A stretch of DNA of 64,000 bases from Thermothielavioides terrestris NRRL 8126 (taxonomy: Eukaryota > Ascomycota > Sordariomycetes > Sordariales > Chaetomiaceae). The stretch covers positions 3,348,001 to 3,412,000 of the forward strand of contig NC_016462.1 of the NCBI RefSeq assembly GCF_000226115.1. Direction: 5' to 3'. Shown here in pieces: positions 32,620-43,136 of this stretch. Position 1 is the first letter of the stretch. Each line of letters begins with the position of its first letter. Under the pieces are notes generated by a model. The model did no database searches. It had not been told where the DNA came from and saw only the letters and a list, made by a program, of their open reading frames with translations. Both the position numbers and the translations under genes were made by a program.

Positions 32620-34587
32620 AGTCGCCATTGCTCCCAGATTTCGCTGACGCGCTTGATGTTGACCCGCCCAAGCAAGCCGTTGAATGCGCCTTGAGCATGC
32701 CGTCGCCATTCCTCGATGCTGCCCTTGACCCTTGCGTCCGGAAGGAAGTGTGTGACGGCAAACTCAGTAACCCTGGGGCTAGGGGATTCCATTCTGCGCT
32801 CCCGTCCGGTCTATCCAACCTGCAGCCTCCAGCATCCCACACGACCGGGCTTGTTATATGACTGTACCAGTACCCGCTCTCATGCTTTTCCTTTTCTTTT
32901 TCGGTTTTCGGCTCTCTTGGGTGGATTTGCGACGTCTGCCTTGGACCTCTTCGACCCCATTTGCAACATCGCCAATCGTCGGTTTGGCGTTTTGGATCCC
33001 GGCATCTTGCGGCAACCCAAAGATAGAGATGCATGTCCATCCCACGGCACAGCTGCGCGACAAAAGCGCAAGGAAAACAAACGACCAGCCAACAGGAGGC
33101 CTACAACCCAGCTGGCTGATACTTGCTCGGATACCGCTGACTGCACATGTGCCTCGCCATCCCGAGGCACTGGGGAACAGAAGGTGGGCTTTGCCTTGCT
33201 TGATGCTGTTAATGGCGTGGCTCAACCCTCTGGGACGTCTACCCCGCCCGCCTGCTGCCGTCTGGCCGGATTGCTCTTGCATCGCCTGTTGCCAAGGTCT
33301 CATCGCTTGCCAAGGTCTCGTCGCTTGCCAAGGTCTCATCGCTTGCACCTGCTCTCTGAAGCTTTGATGAGGATGCCGTCTTGCCGCGCCTTCGCACGAC
33401 CATGGGACTCGTTGCAGCCGCGTTGCTGGATTTTACGTCTCCTCAGTGACTGGCATGGCGTGCGCTCGGTATGACATGAGCCCTTCAGAATCAGCTCCCG
33501 AAAGGGGTGAGCACTGACATTGACCGAGGTGTTCTTTCACCGGTAGCTGCGCCGGAACCAATGATTGCCTGCACATTGTCGGGCTCCTGCATCTGGTCGA
33601 CATGATGCAATGAACATCAGTTCTCGGCCTCCATGCACGTTTTCTGCTCCCCCGGCTGCCGTCGGCCCTCTTTTGTGGCTAGCTACGGCCTGCCCGGTGA
33701 CTGGGATGAGCCGATGGGGTAGCTCTGGTTGCAGTTTTACGTTAGGCCGAACATGAGGCAGGAATGATCGTATCCTGGTTTTCTTTGCGTGCGCTGTTGG
33801 TGGTGACTTGGAGTTCGCTCATCTTCCCTTATTGCTTGGGCTTCTGCGACCGCCCTGGTGAATTATTGATGTCTTAGGTGGCTACCTACGTTCTTGACGG
33901 GATACTGAGTATGCTCCGTTCACCGCTGTACACTGCCGCTCACTCCAACCTTTAAAAGCTCACATTGTTAGTCCAGGCTCCAGACAGCCAAGGGGTGCGG
34001 TGCCGGCTCAACAACTGCATTTTGTTGAACAGAATCTTGTTGAACAGCCCTGACAATGGCTGGCAAACCCCAAGAGACAGTGCAGTGGGCGAAGCTAACA
34101 ATTGCCCAGCCCGGAAATGCCTCGGCTCAACAGCACATGCCGGCCAATTTCGAATCAGCTACCCCTCCCCCGCAGCCATGCTCGCTGCCCTCATTGCAAA
34201 GAAGTGAGGTATCCATCTGGCGGTGATGCCCCTCGTTTACTGTACCCAGCTAGGATAATTCCCCAACCCGTGTGGTAAAAGGGTCTTGACCAGCTCGAAC
34301 GTCCATCGTAGTCCGAACATGTCAGCGGCTCAGCTCATGGTGCGCGCATGGAAATTCGTTCCACCACAGCAGTGAATCTCCAACGGGTTCATCAATTCCA
34401 CAGCCACCCACGATATGGCAGCTTCATTTCCGCTTATCTCTTACGTCTTCGTAGTCGCCTACATTGGACATCTTTTCCTCCAACAGGATTGCTGTCCGCG
34501 GTATCTGTAGCTTCGTCTTGTTTAGGGCGCTGGTCAGGGGTCAGCATCCGTTGTGAGAAGGATCGAAGTGGGTCACTCACGGCTCCA
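32620..34587. other. Intergenic about 2 kb before the RIP-affected block
   Basis: No gene recognised. It holds an 18-bp minisatellite at about 33290-33349. Base composition is normal (GC-rich) up to about 34690. Confidence 0.5.
33290..33349. repeat. 18-bp tandem repeat, three copies
   Basis: Unit CTTGCCAAGGTCTCATCG repeated about three times with one C/T-type difference (…CTCGTCG…). Confidence 0.9.
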
Positions 34588-34630
34588 CACGGGGTTATAG
34601 CTAAAGAGGTCCCGCCAAGCCTAATTTCTA
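34588..34630 (+). repeat. Inverted repeat arm, left of the RIP-affected block
   Basis: Contains GCTAAAGAGGTCCCGCCAAG (34600-34619). This is identical to the reverse complement of 40763-40782 on the other side of the AT-rich block. Flanking bases match imperfectly, and several differences are A/G or C/T. Probably part of the terminal inverted repeat of the dead transposon. Confidence 0.7.
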
Positions 34631-36053
34631 GCCCCTGTCAACGCCACCCCCCCACCACAACTCGATGTACTATAGCAGTACTAGCAAGGGGTCTTCGCGT
34701 ATATTCCAGGGTATAGCGCGCTTAAAGGTAGGTAATAGCGCGTTTACGCTATAGGCTAGCTATAGGCTATCGCCGTATCTACGCTATATTAGTTAAGTCC
34801 GTGTAGTAGGTGATATAACCTACCTTAGAGCTACTACTATCTTACTATATAAGAATAAATTATATATAAAGGCTATAGCTAGGCTAGGGAAGTATAAGAC
34901 TATATTTGACCTAGGTAGAGCCTAGCTAGCTACTAGGCAATAGTGGAAACGTATTAAAATAAAAGAATTGAACTTAAGTATTTGCTTTACCTTTATCTTT
35001 ACCCTTATCCTTACTACCCTTCCTACCCTAAATTTCCCTATACTATACTAATTAGCTACTAGCTAACTATAAAATAGAGGTATAGTATACTTATAATATT
35101 CTATTTAATATTTATAAAGTGCCTATATATCTAAGTCAAGGCTTTAATATATCGCTTAGCCTTCTTTAGAGCATCTTAAGCTAGCTAGGCTAACTCTTTA
35201 GTAGTAATAGCTAGCCGTTTAATAGCTATAGCCTAGCGCTCTGCCACTAGAACGACTCTCTCCTCAATATTCTACTAGGGCTTAGCCCTAGCGAGCAAGA
35301 GGTAAGCCGTAGAGGCGATAGGAGCGCTAGATATAGGTATACCAACGTTGGCTAGGGGTAGGGTAGCGACGGTCTCCTTATATATTATATCTTTTAATGC
35401 TAGTTAGTTAGATATAAATATAAGGTAGCTATAGAGCTATATAACTTACAAATAGTTGTAACTAAATACCTACTCTACGCCTTAAGGTCAGTAGGTAGAG
35501 GCTTGTCCTTATCGACTTTAAGAACTTATTTATACTATTTAATAATCTTTAGCTAAATTATAGAAGGTAGCTACTAGTAGCTTATTAACATTAGACTAGT
35601 AGTCATTTATTAGTTAATATTACTTATAAAAATATAGGACTTAGTATAGCTTTATTTAGTATACTCCTAGTATATATTGCCTAGATCTATATACTAGTTA
35701 GCGAATATAAACCTAATATATTAAAAAATATAATACTATACTTACTCTCTTAGAAGTAGTAGGCCTATATATCCCTATTATAGATATATATAATATAGAC
35801 TATATATAGTACTACCTACACTTTACTATAGTTAAGCTCCTCCTTTTTCTTCTTCTTCGCCTACCTAACGTTAGCTAGCTACTAACTAGCATCTAAACAA
35901 CATTCTTTACTAAAGACTTTATACTTAAGGACCTAGCTAGGCGCTTCCAAAGGTTATTAGGTATAACCGGCTTAGACTTACCTTTATTAGTAGAGGTAGT
36001 AGGGGTAGCAGGGGAGACGGCTAGGGTAGGGGAGGCGGGGGGAGTAGGGAAGG

Positions 36054-36356
36054 CTAGCTACTTACTAGTAGCGTTCTTACTACTAGTACTAGTATTAATA
36101 GTAGTAGTAGGTATAAGGCGTATATAGGAGCGCTACTACTACTAGCTAGGGGCGATAGAGGCTAGGGGAGTAAGAGGAGCTAGCTACTTACTAGTAACGT
36201 CCTTACTACTAGTACTAGTATTAATAGTAGTAGTAGGCGTAAAACGTATAGAATAGGCGTAGGAGCACTACTACTATTAGCTAAAGGCAGTAGAAGGGGC
36301 GGTAGCTAGGGTAGAGAGGGTAGCGAGAGCTAGCTACTCGCTAGCAACGCCTTCGT

Positions 36357-36389
<33 letters not shown>

Positions 36390-36540
36390 GTATAGGGCGT
36401 ATAAGGCGTATAGGGTAGGGCCAAAGGCGCTACTGCTACTGGTTAGGGGTAGTAGAAGGGTCGGTGGTAGGGGCTAGGAAGGCGGTAGGAGCTAGCTACT
36501 TGCTAGCAATAGGAGTATCGTTGTTAGCGGTAGCGAGGGG
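36054..36540. repeat. Degenerate tandem repeat, 3.3 copies of 125-160 bp
   Basis: Units start with CTAGCTACTTACTAGTA-like sequence at 36054, 36180, 36330 and 36492. Each goes on through an AGTAGTAGTA tract and a GGCGTATA patch. The third unit has an expanded AGT trinucleotide run (about 36357-36390). On the minus strand these would encode Thr/Ser/Ala-rich repeats, so they may be the old C-terminal low-complexity region of the transposon protein. Confidence 0.85.
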
Positions 36541-38299
36541 GTTATTCTCTTTATATAGCTCTATATCGTTATATTTAAAGTTGCTATATAACTCAATTAG
36601 CTATTGCCAATTATAACACTACCGCTACTACTGTAATTTTAACCGATTTTTCGACTTAACCGACTTATAGAGTATATAAAAAGTATAGATTAAAGCTATA
36701 ATATAGCTAATTAGCTTCCTAGTAATAGCAACGATAGAAATAGCTTTAAATCAACTTATATAACGATAGTACATATAGGCAAATAGGCAGCAACGGCTAT
36801 AGCTATAAGGTTAGAAGAAGGAAAGGAAGAAGAAGTAGATAGAGAGCTCTAGGGCAATAGAAAAAGGTATAGCCTATATACCTATATAGTTCTTAAAAAA
36901 TCGAAAGTTTTAATATCAACTATATAGAGTAAACATTGTTTATTTTTTAGAATAATTATCTAACTACAAAGTATCTAGACCAATAGTAAAAAAGTAGTTA
37001 GCTAGTACCTCCTCTATACTTATATTCTTTCTCTAGTTTCTTTATAAAGCTAAGCTTAGAGGTTAGGATAAAATTTCTATTTATCTACGATTTTATATAG
37101 TATTGAGCCCCCTTTTAGAAACTTTGATCAACTCTATAAAGTTTGGCTAAGGGCTAAGACTTAGACTACTAGCAACACTTACTATATCTTAGTATTATAG
37201 AAACTTCTTTCTAAGTATACTAATTGGCTAGGAACTAAGCAACTTACTTATAGTCTAGTAGCTAGCTAGCTACTAATCCTCTAACTTCTAGCTATCAATT
37301 ATTATAAAGTTCTTTAAAGTTGAAAGTAGTATTAGAGATATAAAGTAGTATAGTCTAGTAGCTAGCTAGCATTCAACTAGAGAACTATATATTGCTACTT
37401 ATTACTAAGATATAAATAAAGAAATATCTAACCTCTAAACCTATTGTAGATCCTCCTAAACCCTGCCCAACAGCTTCCCTAGAATATAGTCGAGATCTTC
37501 TTACAAGCTATATATTGCCTATATATTATCCTAGATCCTATATATCGTAGTTTATAGCAACTATATTAGCTCCTAGACCTATAGGAATAGGTACTATATA
37601 ACAGAGACCTCGTCTAAGCTAATAAGATCTACTAGCGGTAGAACAACGCTATAGTATATCCTAAACCTCTTCGCTTCTAAGATACTAACTAGCTACTAAA
37701 AGTGCTTTAGCTATAACGAGTTCGTTAACAAATGATAATACTAGATATATAAGTAGGGGAGCAACTAGCTTCTAAACCATTTATACCTATAGTAAGGGAT
37801 ACTAATTAGCTCTAGAATTAGGGTATTCTACGAAAGCTAAGCCACTTAATCCGCCTAGTTGACTATATTGTAATAGTCTAGGTTATAGCGTTTATCTAGA
37901 GTAGCCCACCTAAGTATAGAGACCTCGACAATAATATTGGTAGTACCCTAAGTAGTTAGCTATAGTAGCTAGATAGCTACTATACCGTTCCGCTACTGCC
38001 TATCGTTATACTGTAGACTAGGGAACTAGTCTAGTATAAAAACGCTATTAAAGTCGAGAGGCTTATTAGCATTGAACCGTTTACAAGCTATCGACAACTT
38101 ATATACAATCAGTGCTTAAGCCTACTTAGGTAGCCTATTGAAGCCCTAGCTATTAAACTGCTCTATATATATAGCTAGAAGTATATAATTAAGACTCTTA
38201 AACTTAGCCTAGATCGCTTTATTTCGATAGTCTTATATATAGTAATTAAAGTAAATGATTAAACTAGCAAAGGGGAAGGTGCTAAGCATCTACTACTTT

Positions 38300-39420
38300 A
38301 GTATAAGCTTAGCGTTCTTAACCTTTAAGTACTATCCTTCGACTATATTTGTTGTAGTGATCTAGCAAAGTAGAGGGATCGGGTCTTGTACCTAATACGC
38401 CTATAGCCAAATGTTGTTTAGCCAATTGTTCTTTAAATACTGCTTAAGCCTATCGGTACTAGTGTAAGCAATAGTAGCCTTACTAGACTCTATATAGCCT
38501 TTTTCTAAACAACGGCTTAGAAGAGTAGCTACTATATAGCTAAGGTACTCCTTGTTAATACTAATCTAGCGCTTCAAAGTCTCTTAGCAATACTTCGTAT
38601 AAAGGAGATGTTATATATATAGGAGGCTGTACTTATCGTAGCCAAATACCTCTTAGACAACAAATTGTTTGACTACAAAGTCGTCGATAATTATATATTT
38701 TAAGAGCCAACCCCTATTAGCTACTCCCCTATACTACTCTAATAGTACACCTAGATATACTACGATACTATTAGTAGTCTACCTCTCTATAAAGAAGTAA
38801 GTAGAAGGGAGCTAGTAGCCATTAAAGTCCTAAACTATAATTGTAAATAGGTGCTAACTGCTATAGGCAGTCTTATAAGTAGCATCTATAATTGCTAGTT
38901 GGCTATACTTTTTTAGTGTATCTAATAGGTCTCTATATACAAAGACTAACGTAGAGGAGTTCTCGTTGAACATAGTCAGTGCCTTATACTTGTACCGATC
39001 ACTGTAGGCCAGTAGCTAGGCAACGGCTTCTACGAATTCTACCTTTTTAAAAACCTTATAGGACTATACTTTATAAGTATTACGTTTACTAAGCTTAAAA
39101 GACCTATAAAGGTTATAAATCTCCTTAGTTATAATATACTAGCTACTTATACTATAAAGATGTACCCTAGCCTTAGGGGTTTCGATATAGCTATATAGCT
39201 AGTATTCTACTACTCTATTACTATATTTAGTAGAAAGGAGGTAGGCGATATACTCTATAATAGTATATAGGCGTTTAATTATCTTAATGTCTTCTATTAA
39301 GTGATTATAGCTATAGCGAATTACAATATCAATAGTATTATTATTGTACTAAACCTCGTAGAGAGTATAGCGATATAGCTCTATATTCTATAGCGCCCTA
39401 TTGCGTTTGCCTTGCCCTTT
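38300..39420 (-). pseudogene. MULE transposase remnant, stop-riddled by RIP
   Basis: Read on the minus strand from about 39420 down to 38300. One frame gives a run of recognisable Mutator-type DDE transposase signals broken by in-frame TAG/TAA. FNENSSTLVFVYRDLL lies near 38971, then QLAIIDATYKT (first catalytic Asp, near 38915), TIIV-stop-DFNGY-stop-LPSTYFFIER, WLLKYIIIDDF (second Asp region, near 38700), and LLYI-stop-H, where a C-x-WH motif is expected. Stops fall where Trp or Gln is expected (TGG, CAG or CAA changed to TAG/TAA), exactly what CA/TG to TA mutation produces. An upstream Lys-rich KRPKGKANAIGR segment suggests the N-terminal region. Inactive. The sequence is not reconstructed here. 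Confidence 0.8.
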
Positions 39421-40012
39421 GGTCTTTTATAGCGTTTTTTAAAGGCGATAGCGAAATATAGTCTTTATTTACTATTGCCTCGAGGTATCTCTCCTACTAT
39501 AGAAGTATAATACCTAGCGCCATTTGGCTTATTAGGCTATATATAGGAGGGTAAACTCGCCCTCTTTGAACTAGCGTTCCTAGATCTCTATAATGTTATT
39601 AGGAATTGCAAGGCCGCTATTTGGCGCCCTAGGCTCTAGTTTAGATAGGCAAATTAAAGATATATACTTATACCTATATCTAGAAGCCAATTCCTCTATT
39701 AAGGAACTATCTCCCTTATCGGATAGTACAAAGCTGTCTAGTAGCTAGGTAGAAGCTAGAGCAGGATTTAGAAAGCTGCTCGATTATAACAATTATAGGA
39801 TTAGAGGCTTTAAGTTAAAAAGGAGCTATAGCAGTACCTACTAAATAGCTAGATCGAGGCTAGGCTCGGTAAATAGATGCTCTAGGACTAGGGAGCTCGC
39901 TATAGATATAGTATTAGCAATTTAATACTAATAATCAAATTAGGCATTAGACTAAATAGCACTTATATATTGAAGGGGACCAAGGGCGTTAGTAGGCTAT
40001 GAATGCTACATT

Positions 40013-40500
40013 ATTTTATTGCTAGCTATATAGCACGTTATTTTATTACTAGCTATATAGTATATCGATTTATTGCTAGCTATATAGTACATCGATTTGT
40101 TACTAGCTATATAGCGTATCGATTTATTGCTAACTATATAAAACAAGCTAGTCTATAGTAGGATGCTAGTCTATAGCTAGATTAATGCTTAGCAACCGCT
40201 AATAGGTAGGCGGTAAAACAACTTACTTAGTACGTCTTTAGGTTGCTAGCTATATAGTATATCGTTTTATTACTAGCTATATAGTATATCGTTTTACTAC
40301 TAACTATATAAAGCGAGCTAGTCTATAGCTAGATCAATACTTAGCAACTACTAATTGGCAAATAGTAAAACAACTTACTAAGTATATCTTCTAGTTGCTA
40401 GCTATATAGTATAAGTTAATCTATAGTAGAATATTAGTTAGTAGCTAGATAAATGCTTAGCAACTGCTAATATACTAGTAGTAAACCAACTTACTAATAG
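40013..40500. repeat. Subterminal repeat array of the dead transposon
   Basis: Five consecutive units of about 30 bp share the core GCTAGCTATATAG followed by TATCGATTTATT (40013-40140). The same core recurs near 40245-40315 and 40395-40410. These cores are spaced by a longer unit (GAGCTAGTCTATAGCTAGAT ... CAACTTACT) present in about three diverged copies. Such nested repeats near one end are typical of transposase-binding subterminal regions. Confidence 0.8.
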
Positions 40501-40560
40501 GATCTATTGGATATAGGCTAAATAGATAGTTCTATAACGATACAACGTTGTAATATAGGT

Positions 40561-40956
40561 CTAAGCAGAATAGAAGGTTAGTATAGACGCGGATTGGTTG
40601 GGGAAACGTAGGTAGGATGTACGCAGATGCAAACCAGCGGCTAGGCAGCCGCTAGCGCGACACGGGCGCAAGGACCACCGCATTGAAATTGTTAAGTAGC
40701 GGCAAAAGGAGTTACTTCTAAGCGCGGCGGCCATAGTATCTGTAGGGACATCGGAAATTGGTCTTGGCGGGACCTCTTTAGCCATCAGCCCACACGGACG
40801 GATTGTCCGTGCTGACCTTGTCCCTACAGCGGGAGGACACCGGAGTTGGCGGAACGTAGGCAGCGCCGAATACATATCCCGGAGGGCACGCCAGGCCCGC
40901 CAGTTCCGGTGGCCTTTGAAGGGCAGAGCAGCTCAGTTGCTTGTGACGGCCGCAGG
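40561..40956. other. Spacer between the dead transposon and the DUF829 gene
   Basis: Normal-GC DNA. It holds the right inverted arm and a smaller inverted pair TGTAGGGACA (40741-40750) / TGTCCCTACA (40819-40828). The promoter of the next gene must lie here. The 104-codon minus-strand ORF across it is part of the repeat, not a clear gene. Confidence 0.5.
40750..40795 (-). repeat. Inverted repeat arm, right of the RIP-affected block
   Basis: Reverse complement holds GCTAAAGAGGTCCCGCCAAG (40763-40782), the exact partner of 34600-34619. Flanking identity is partial. Confidence 0.7.
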
Positions 40957-42033
40957 ATGGCGTCAAATGCGAGGACTGCGCCGGCGGCAAAGCCACTGGC
41001 CTCCATGGACCGGCTCTCCCCGATTGTCTACGTGTACCGACCGCCAACGGCACCCTCCGCAGCGATCGCCCCGTCCAACCGCGACTCCCAGGGCTCCCCC
41101 AAACCTGCCCCAGAGCTCATCATCCTCGCAACGTGGATGGGCGCGCAGGACCGGCACATCGCAAAGTACGTCGCCCAGTACCAAGCGCTGTATCCGACGG
41201 CGCCCATCCTGCTGGTGCGCTCCGAGGCCCGGCACTTCCTCCTTCCGCGCGGCTACGGCGGCGGCGGCGCCAGCGAGCTCGCCCCGGCGCTGCCCTTCCT
41301 CCGCTCCATCTTCCCCGATCTCGGCAGCACCCCCACCCGCCTCCACTCCTCTCGCACTCCGGACCCGAACAACAAAACAACAACCACATCATCACCGTCG
41401 CCCCCACCCCGCCTGCTGATCCACGCCTGGTCCAACGGCGGCGCCACCTCCCTGCACAACCTCCGCCGCGCCCTCTCCTCCTCCTCCTTCTCCTCCTCCT
41501 CTACCACCAACACCACCAGCACCACCAGCACCACCCCCCCGCCGCTCCTCCCGCGGCACGTGCTCCTCCTGGACTCGACGCCAGGCACCTTCCGGTACGG
41601 CGCGACCTACCGCGCCTTCACGGCGGGGCTGGCCGGCCGCCCGCTGGCGCTGTGCCTGGTCGCGCCGCTGGTGCACGCGCTCTGCCTCGCCTACTGGGTG
41701 CAGCACGTGCTGCTGGGGCGCGGGCGGACGGGCCCGCTGGTGGCGGTCGCGCGCGGGCTGAACGGCGACAATGGCGACGGTGGCGGCGGGGGTAGCGGCG
41801 ACGGCAAGAGCCCGAGGGGCGAGGTGCGCAGGACGTATATCTACGGTCCTGGCGACAAGTTGGTGGATTGGCGGGATGTGGAGGCGCATGCCGATGAGGC
41901 GGCCCGGAGGGGGTTTAAGGTCAGGAAGGAGGTGTTTGTTGGGAGCGAGCATGTCGCGCATGCCGTGGTGGATCCGGAGAGGTATTGGCGGGTTGTGAGG
42001 GAGACGTGGGAAGGGGTGGGGAGGTGGAGTTGA
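40957..42033 (+). CDS. DUF829 / PaxU-like alpha/beta-hydrolase-fold protein
   Basis: 358 residues, no intron. The ATG at 40957 (GCAGGATGG) is the first in frame. The open frame extends upstream only through a TTG. Family features are ELIILATWMGAQDRHIAKYV near residues 54-73, APILLVRSE, then LLIHAWSNGGATSLHNLRRAL, where HAWSNGG is the nucleophile-elbow-like motif (GxSxG variant), LLDSTPG, and near the C-terminus YGPGDKLVDW and EHVAHA, with plausible Asp and His. Low-complexity inserts (Ser/Thr run near residues 185-210, Gly/Asp run near 275-290) separate conserved blocks. DUF829 includes TMEM53 and PaxU of indole-diterpene clusters, but most members are uncharacterised. One hydrophobic segment precedes the Gly run. 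It is the first intact gene beyond the RIP-affected block. Confidence 0.9.
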   Translation: MASNARTAPAAKPLASMDRLSPIVYVYRPPTAPSAAIAPSNRDSQGSPKPAPELIILATWMGAQDRHIAKYVAQYQALYPTAPILLVRSEARHFLLPRGYGGGGASELAPALPFLRSIFPDLGSTPTRLHSSRTPDPNNKTTTTSSPSPPPRLLIHAWSNGGATSLHNLRRALSSSSFSSSSTTNTTSTTSTTPPPLLPRHVLLLDSTPGTFRYGATYRAFTAGLAGRPLALCLVAPLVHALCLAYWVQHVLLGRGRTGPLVAVARGLNGDNGDGGGGGSGDGKSPRGEVRRTYIYGPGDKLVDWRDVEAHADEAARRGFKVRKEVFVGSEHVAHAVVDPERYWRVVRETWEGVGRWS

Positions 42034-42812
42034 AGTTCGGACGGGAGGGGACGAGATCGAGCGGATGCGAACACGGTTAGAGTACACTAGATCTTGTTGT
42101 GTGTGGCTCAGCCTAGATCTGTGCTTCGACTACACTAGCCAGGGCATGGAGTGTTTGGGAACGCCGCTGTTTAATACCATCATACTCCTGCCGGGGACGC
42201 CCTTCAGTTCTGACTGTGGTATAATCCGTACATGATTCTGCCCTCTCAGAAGCCGAGCCCCGTACAGTACCAGCCAGCCGATACTGTTCCGGCCCCGGCG
42301 AGACCAATCCCTCCGTCGCCGGCCCTTGCCATTATCCATTATCCTCATTCATAACTCATTTCTGATCATGATCTCGTCATGACAAGTGCCCAAGTGCCCA
42401 TACATACCCCCGGGATATATCTTCTGCCGCAGAACTGCTCAAGCAAGACAGATAATCTCCCTACCCCTTCCCCGCCGCATGCTGAAACGCCGCCGCTTCC
42501 ATGAAAAGGCACCTGGCCCTTCGCTGTGCACCGCGCGCCAGCAAGCGGCCTTCTATTCGCAAGTTATTTCTCGGCTCGGTTTGTCGGAGATGTTGGCGTC
42601 GTCATGGGCCATGCCGGGCAGATCATGTACCGGCCTGCATCAAGCGCGAGCATTCCTGTGCGGGTGTCGCATATGTTGGTGTGCGAGGATGATGCGGCAT
42701 CGCAAGCAACGCGATGAACGCAAGAAGTAGTAGATGAGGGAAGGTAGGAAGCCGCTGGGTGATGACATCCGCGCCGATGCACGGGCTGTGCGTAGCGTGG
42801 GGCCTCGGGATA
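42034..42812. other. Intergenic, convergent
   Basis: About 780 bases between two converging genes. No gene or repeat is recognised. Confidence 0.5.
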
Positions 42813-43136
42813 TCACGATGTCCGCTGCTTCTTGTTCCGGTGTTTCTCTTGGTCCTGGTCAGCCGAGTCCGTCTTGCTCCCGGCCCAGCCCTTGCCGGCA
42901 AGCTCGAGGGCGTCTTCCGTACCGCCATCGTAGCCCTCGTCGGCCTCCAGCTCGGCGGCGCAGGCGTCGCACTCCTGGTCGTGCGGCTTCTCGTCCACCA
43001 CGGCGCCCTCCTTGCACAGGCCGAACACGCCGTTGTTTTTCGCCTCGAGGCAGCTCAGCTCCTGCGTGAGCTCGTCCCACGTGAAGTTGCCGGAGCAGTG
43101 CGGGCAGGTCCCCGAGAAGACCACTTTTCGGCACAT
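42813..43136 (-). CDS. Small conserved Cys-rich protein, unknown function
   Basis: 107 residues. The start is the ATG at 43136 (MCRKVVFSGTCPHCSGNF). The frame is open upstream to 43418 but that extension is Pro-rich and unlike coding sequence. The protein has CxxC (CPHC), then LSCLEAKN, FGLC and QECDAC, which are seven to eight cysteines suggesting a small zinc-binding or disulfide fold. An acidic C-terminal half ends in a Lys/Gln tail (KHRNKKQRTS). Short proteins opening MCR+xxxxGTCxxC are, as I recall, frequent in Sordariomycetes and unnamed. No signal peptide, so probably intracellular. Confidence 0.75.
   Translation of the reverse strand: MCRKVVFSGTCPHCSGNFTWDELTQELSCLEAKNNGVFGLCKEGAVVDEKPHDQECDACAAELEADEGYDGGTEDALELAGKGWAGSKTDSADQDQEKHRNKKQRTS

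Larger units (their letters stand above)
34700..40560 (-). mobile_element. RIP-destroyed Mutator-like (MULE) transposon, about 5.9 kb
   Basis: Composition changes abruptly at both ends from GC-rich to strongly AT-rich. Inside, CA and TG dinucleotides are almost absent while TA, CTA and TAG abound, and CpG survives. That is the pattern left by RIP (C to T at CpA on both strands). No ORF of note remains in six frames. Conceptual translation of the minus strand still reveals a MULE transposase (separate entry). The right part holds arrays of GCTAGCTATATAG units. The left-centre holds tandem repeats of 125-160 bp. A matching inverted pair lies just outside both borders. The target duplication could not be identified, so the exact ends are open. 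Confidence 0.82.

Noticed and set aside
34700..40560. Possible centromere or mitochondrial insertion because of high AT
   Set aside because: Too short for a centromere of this group, no mitochondrial gene recognisable, and the CA/TG depletion with transposase remnants explains it.
40561..40875. 104-codon minus-strand frame resembling a 122-codon plus-strand frame at 34348
   Set aside because: The shared MAKEVPP-like segment comes from the 20-bp inverted repeat; the rest does not match, so it is repeat DNA and not a gene pair.
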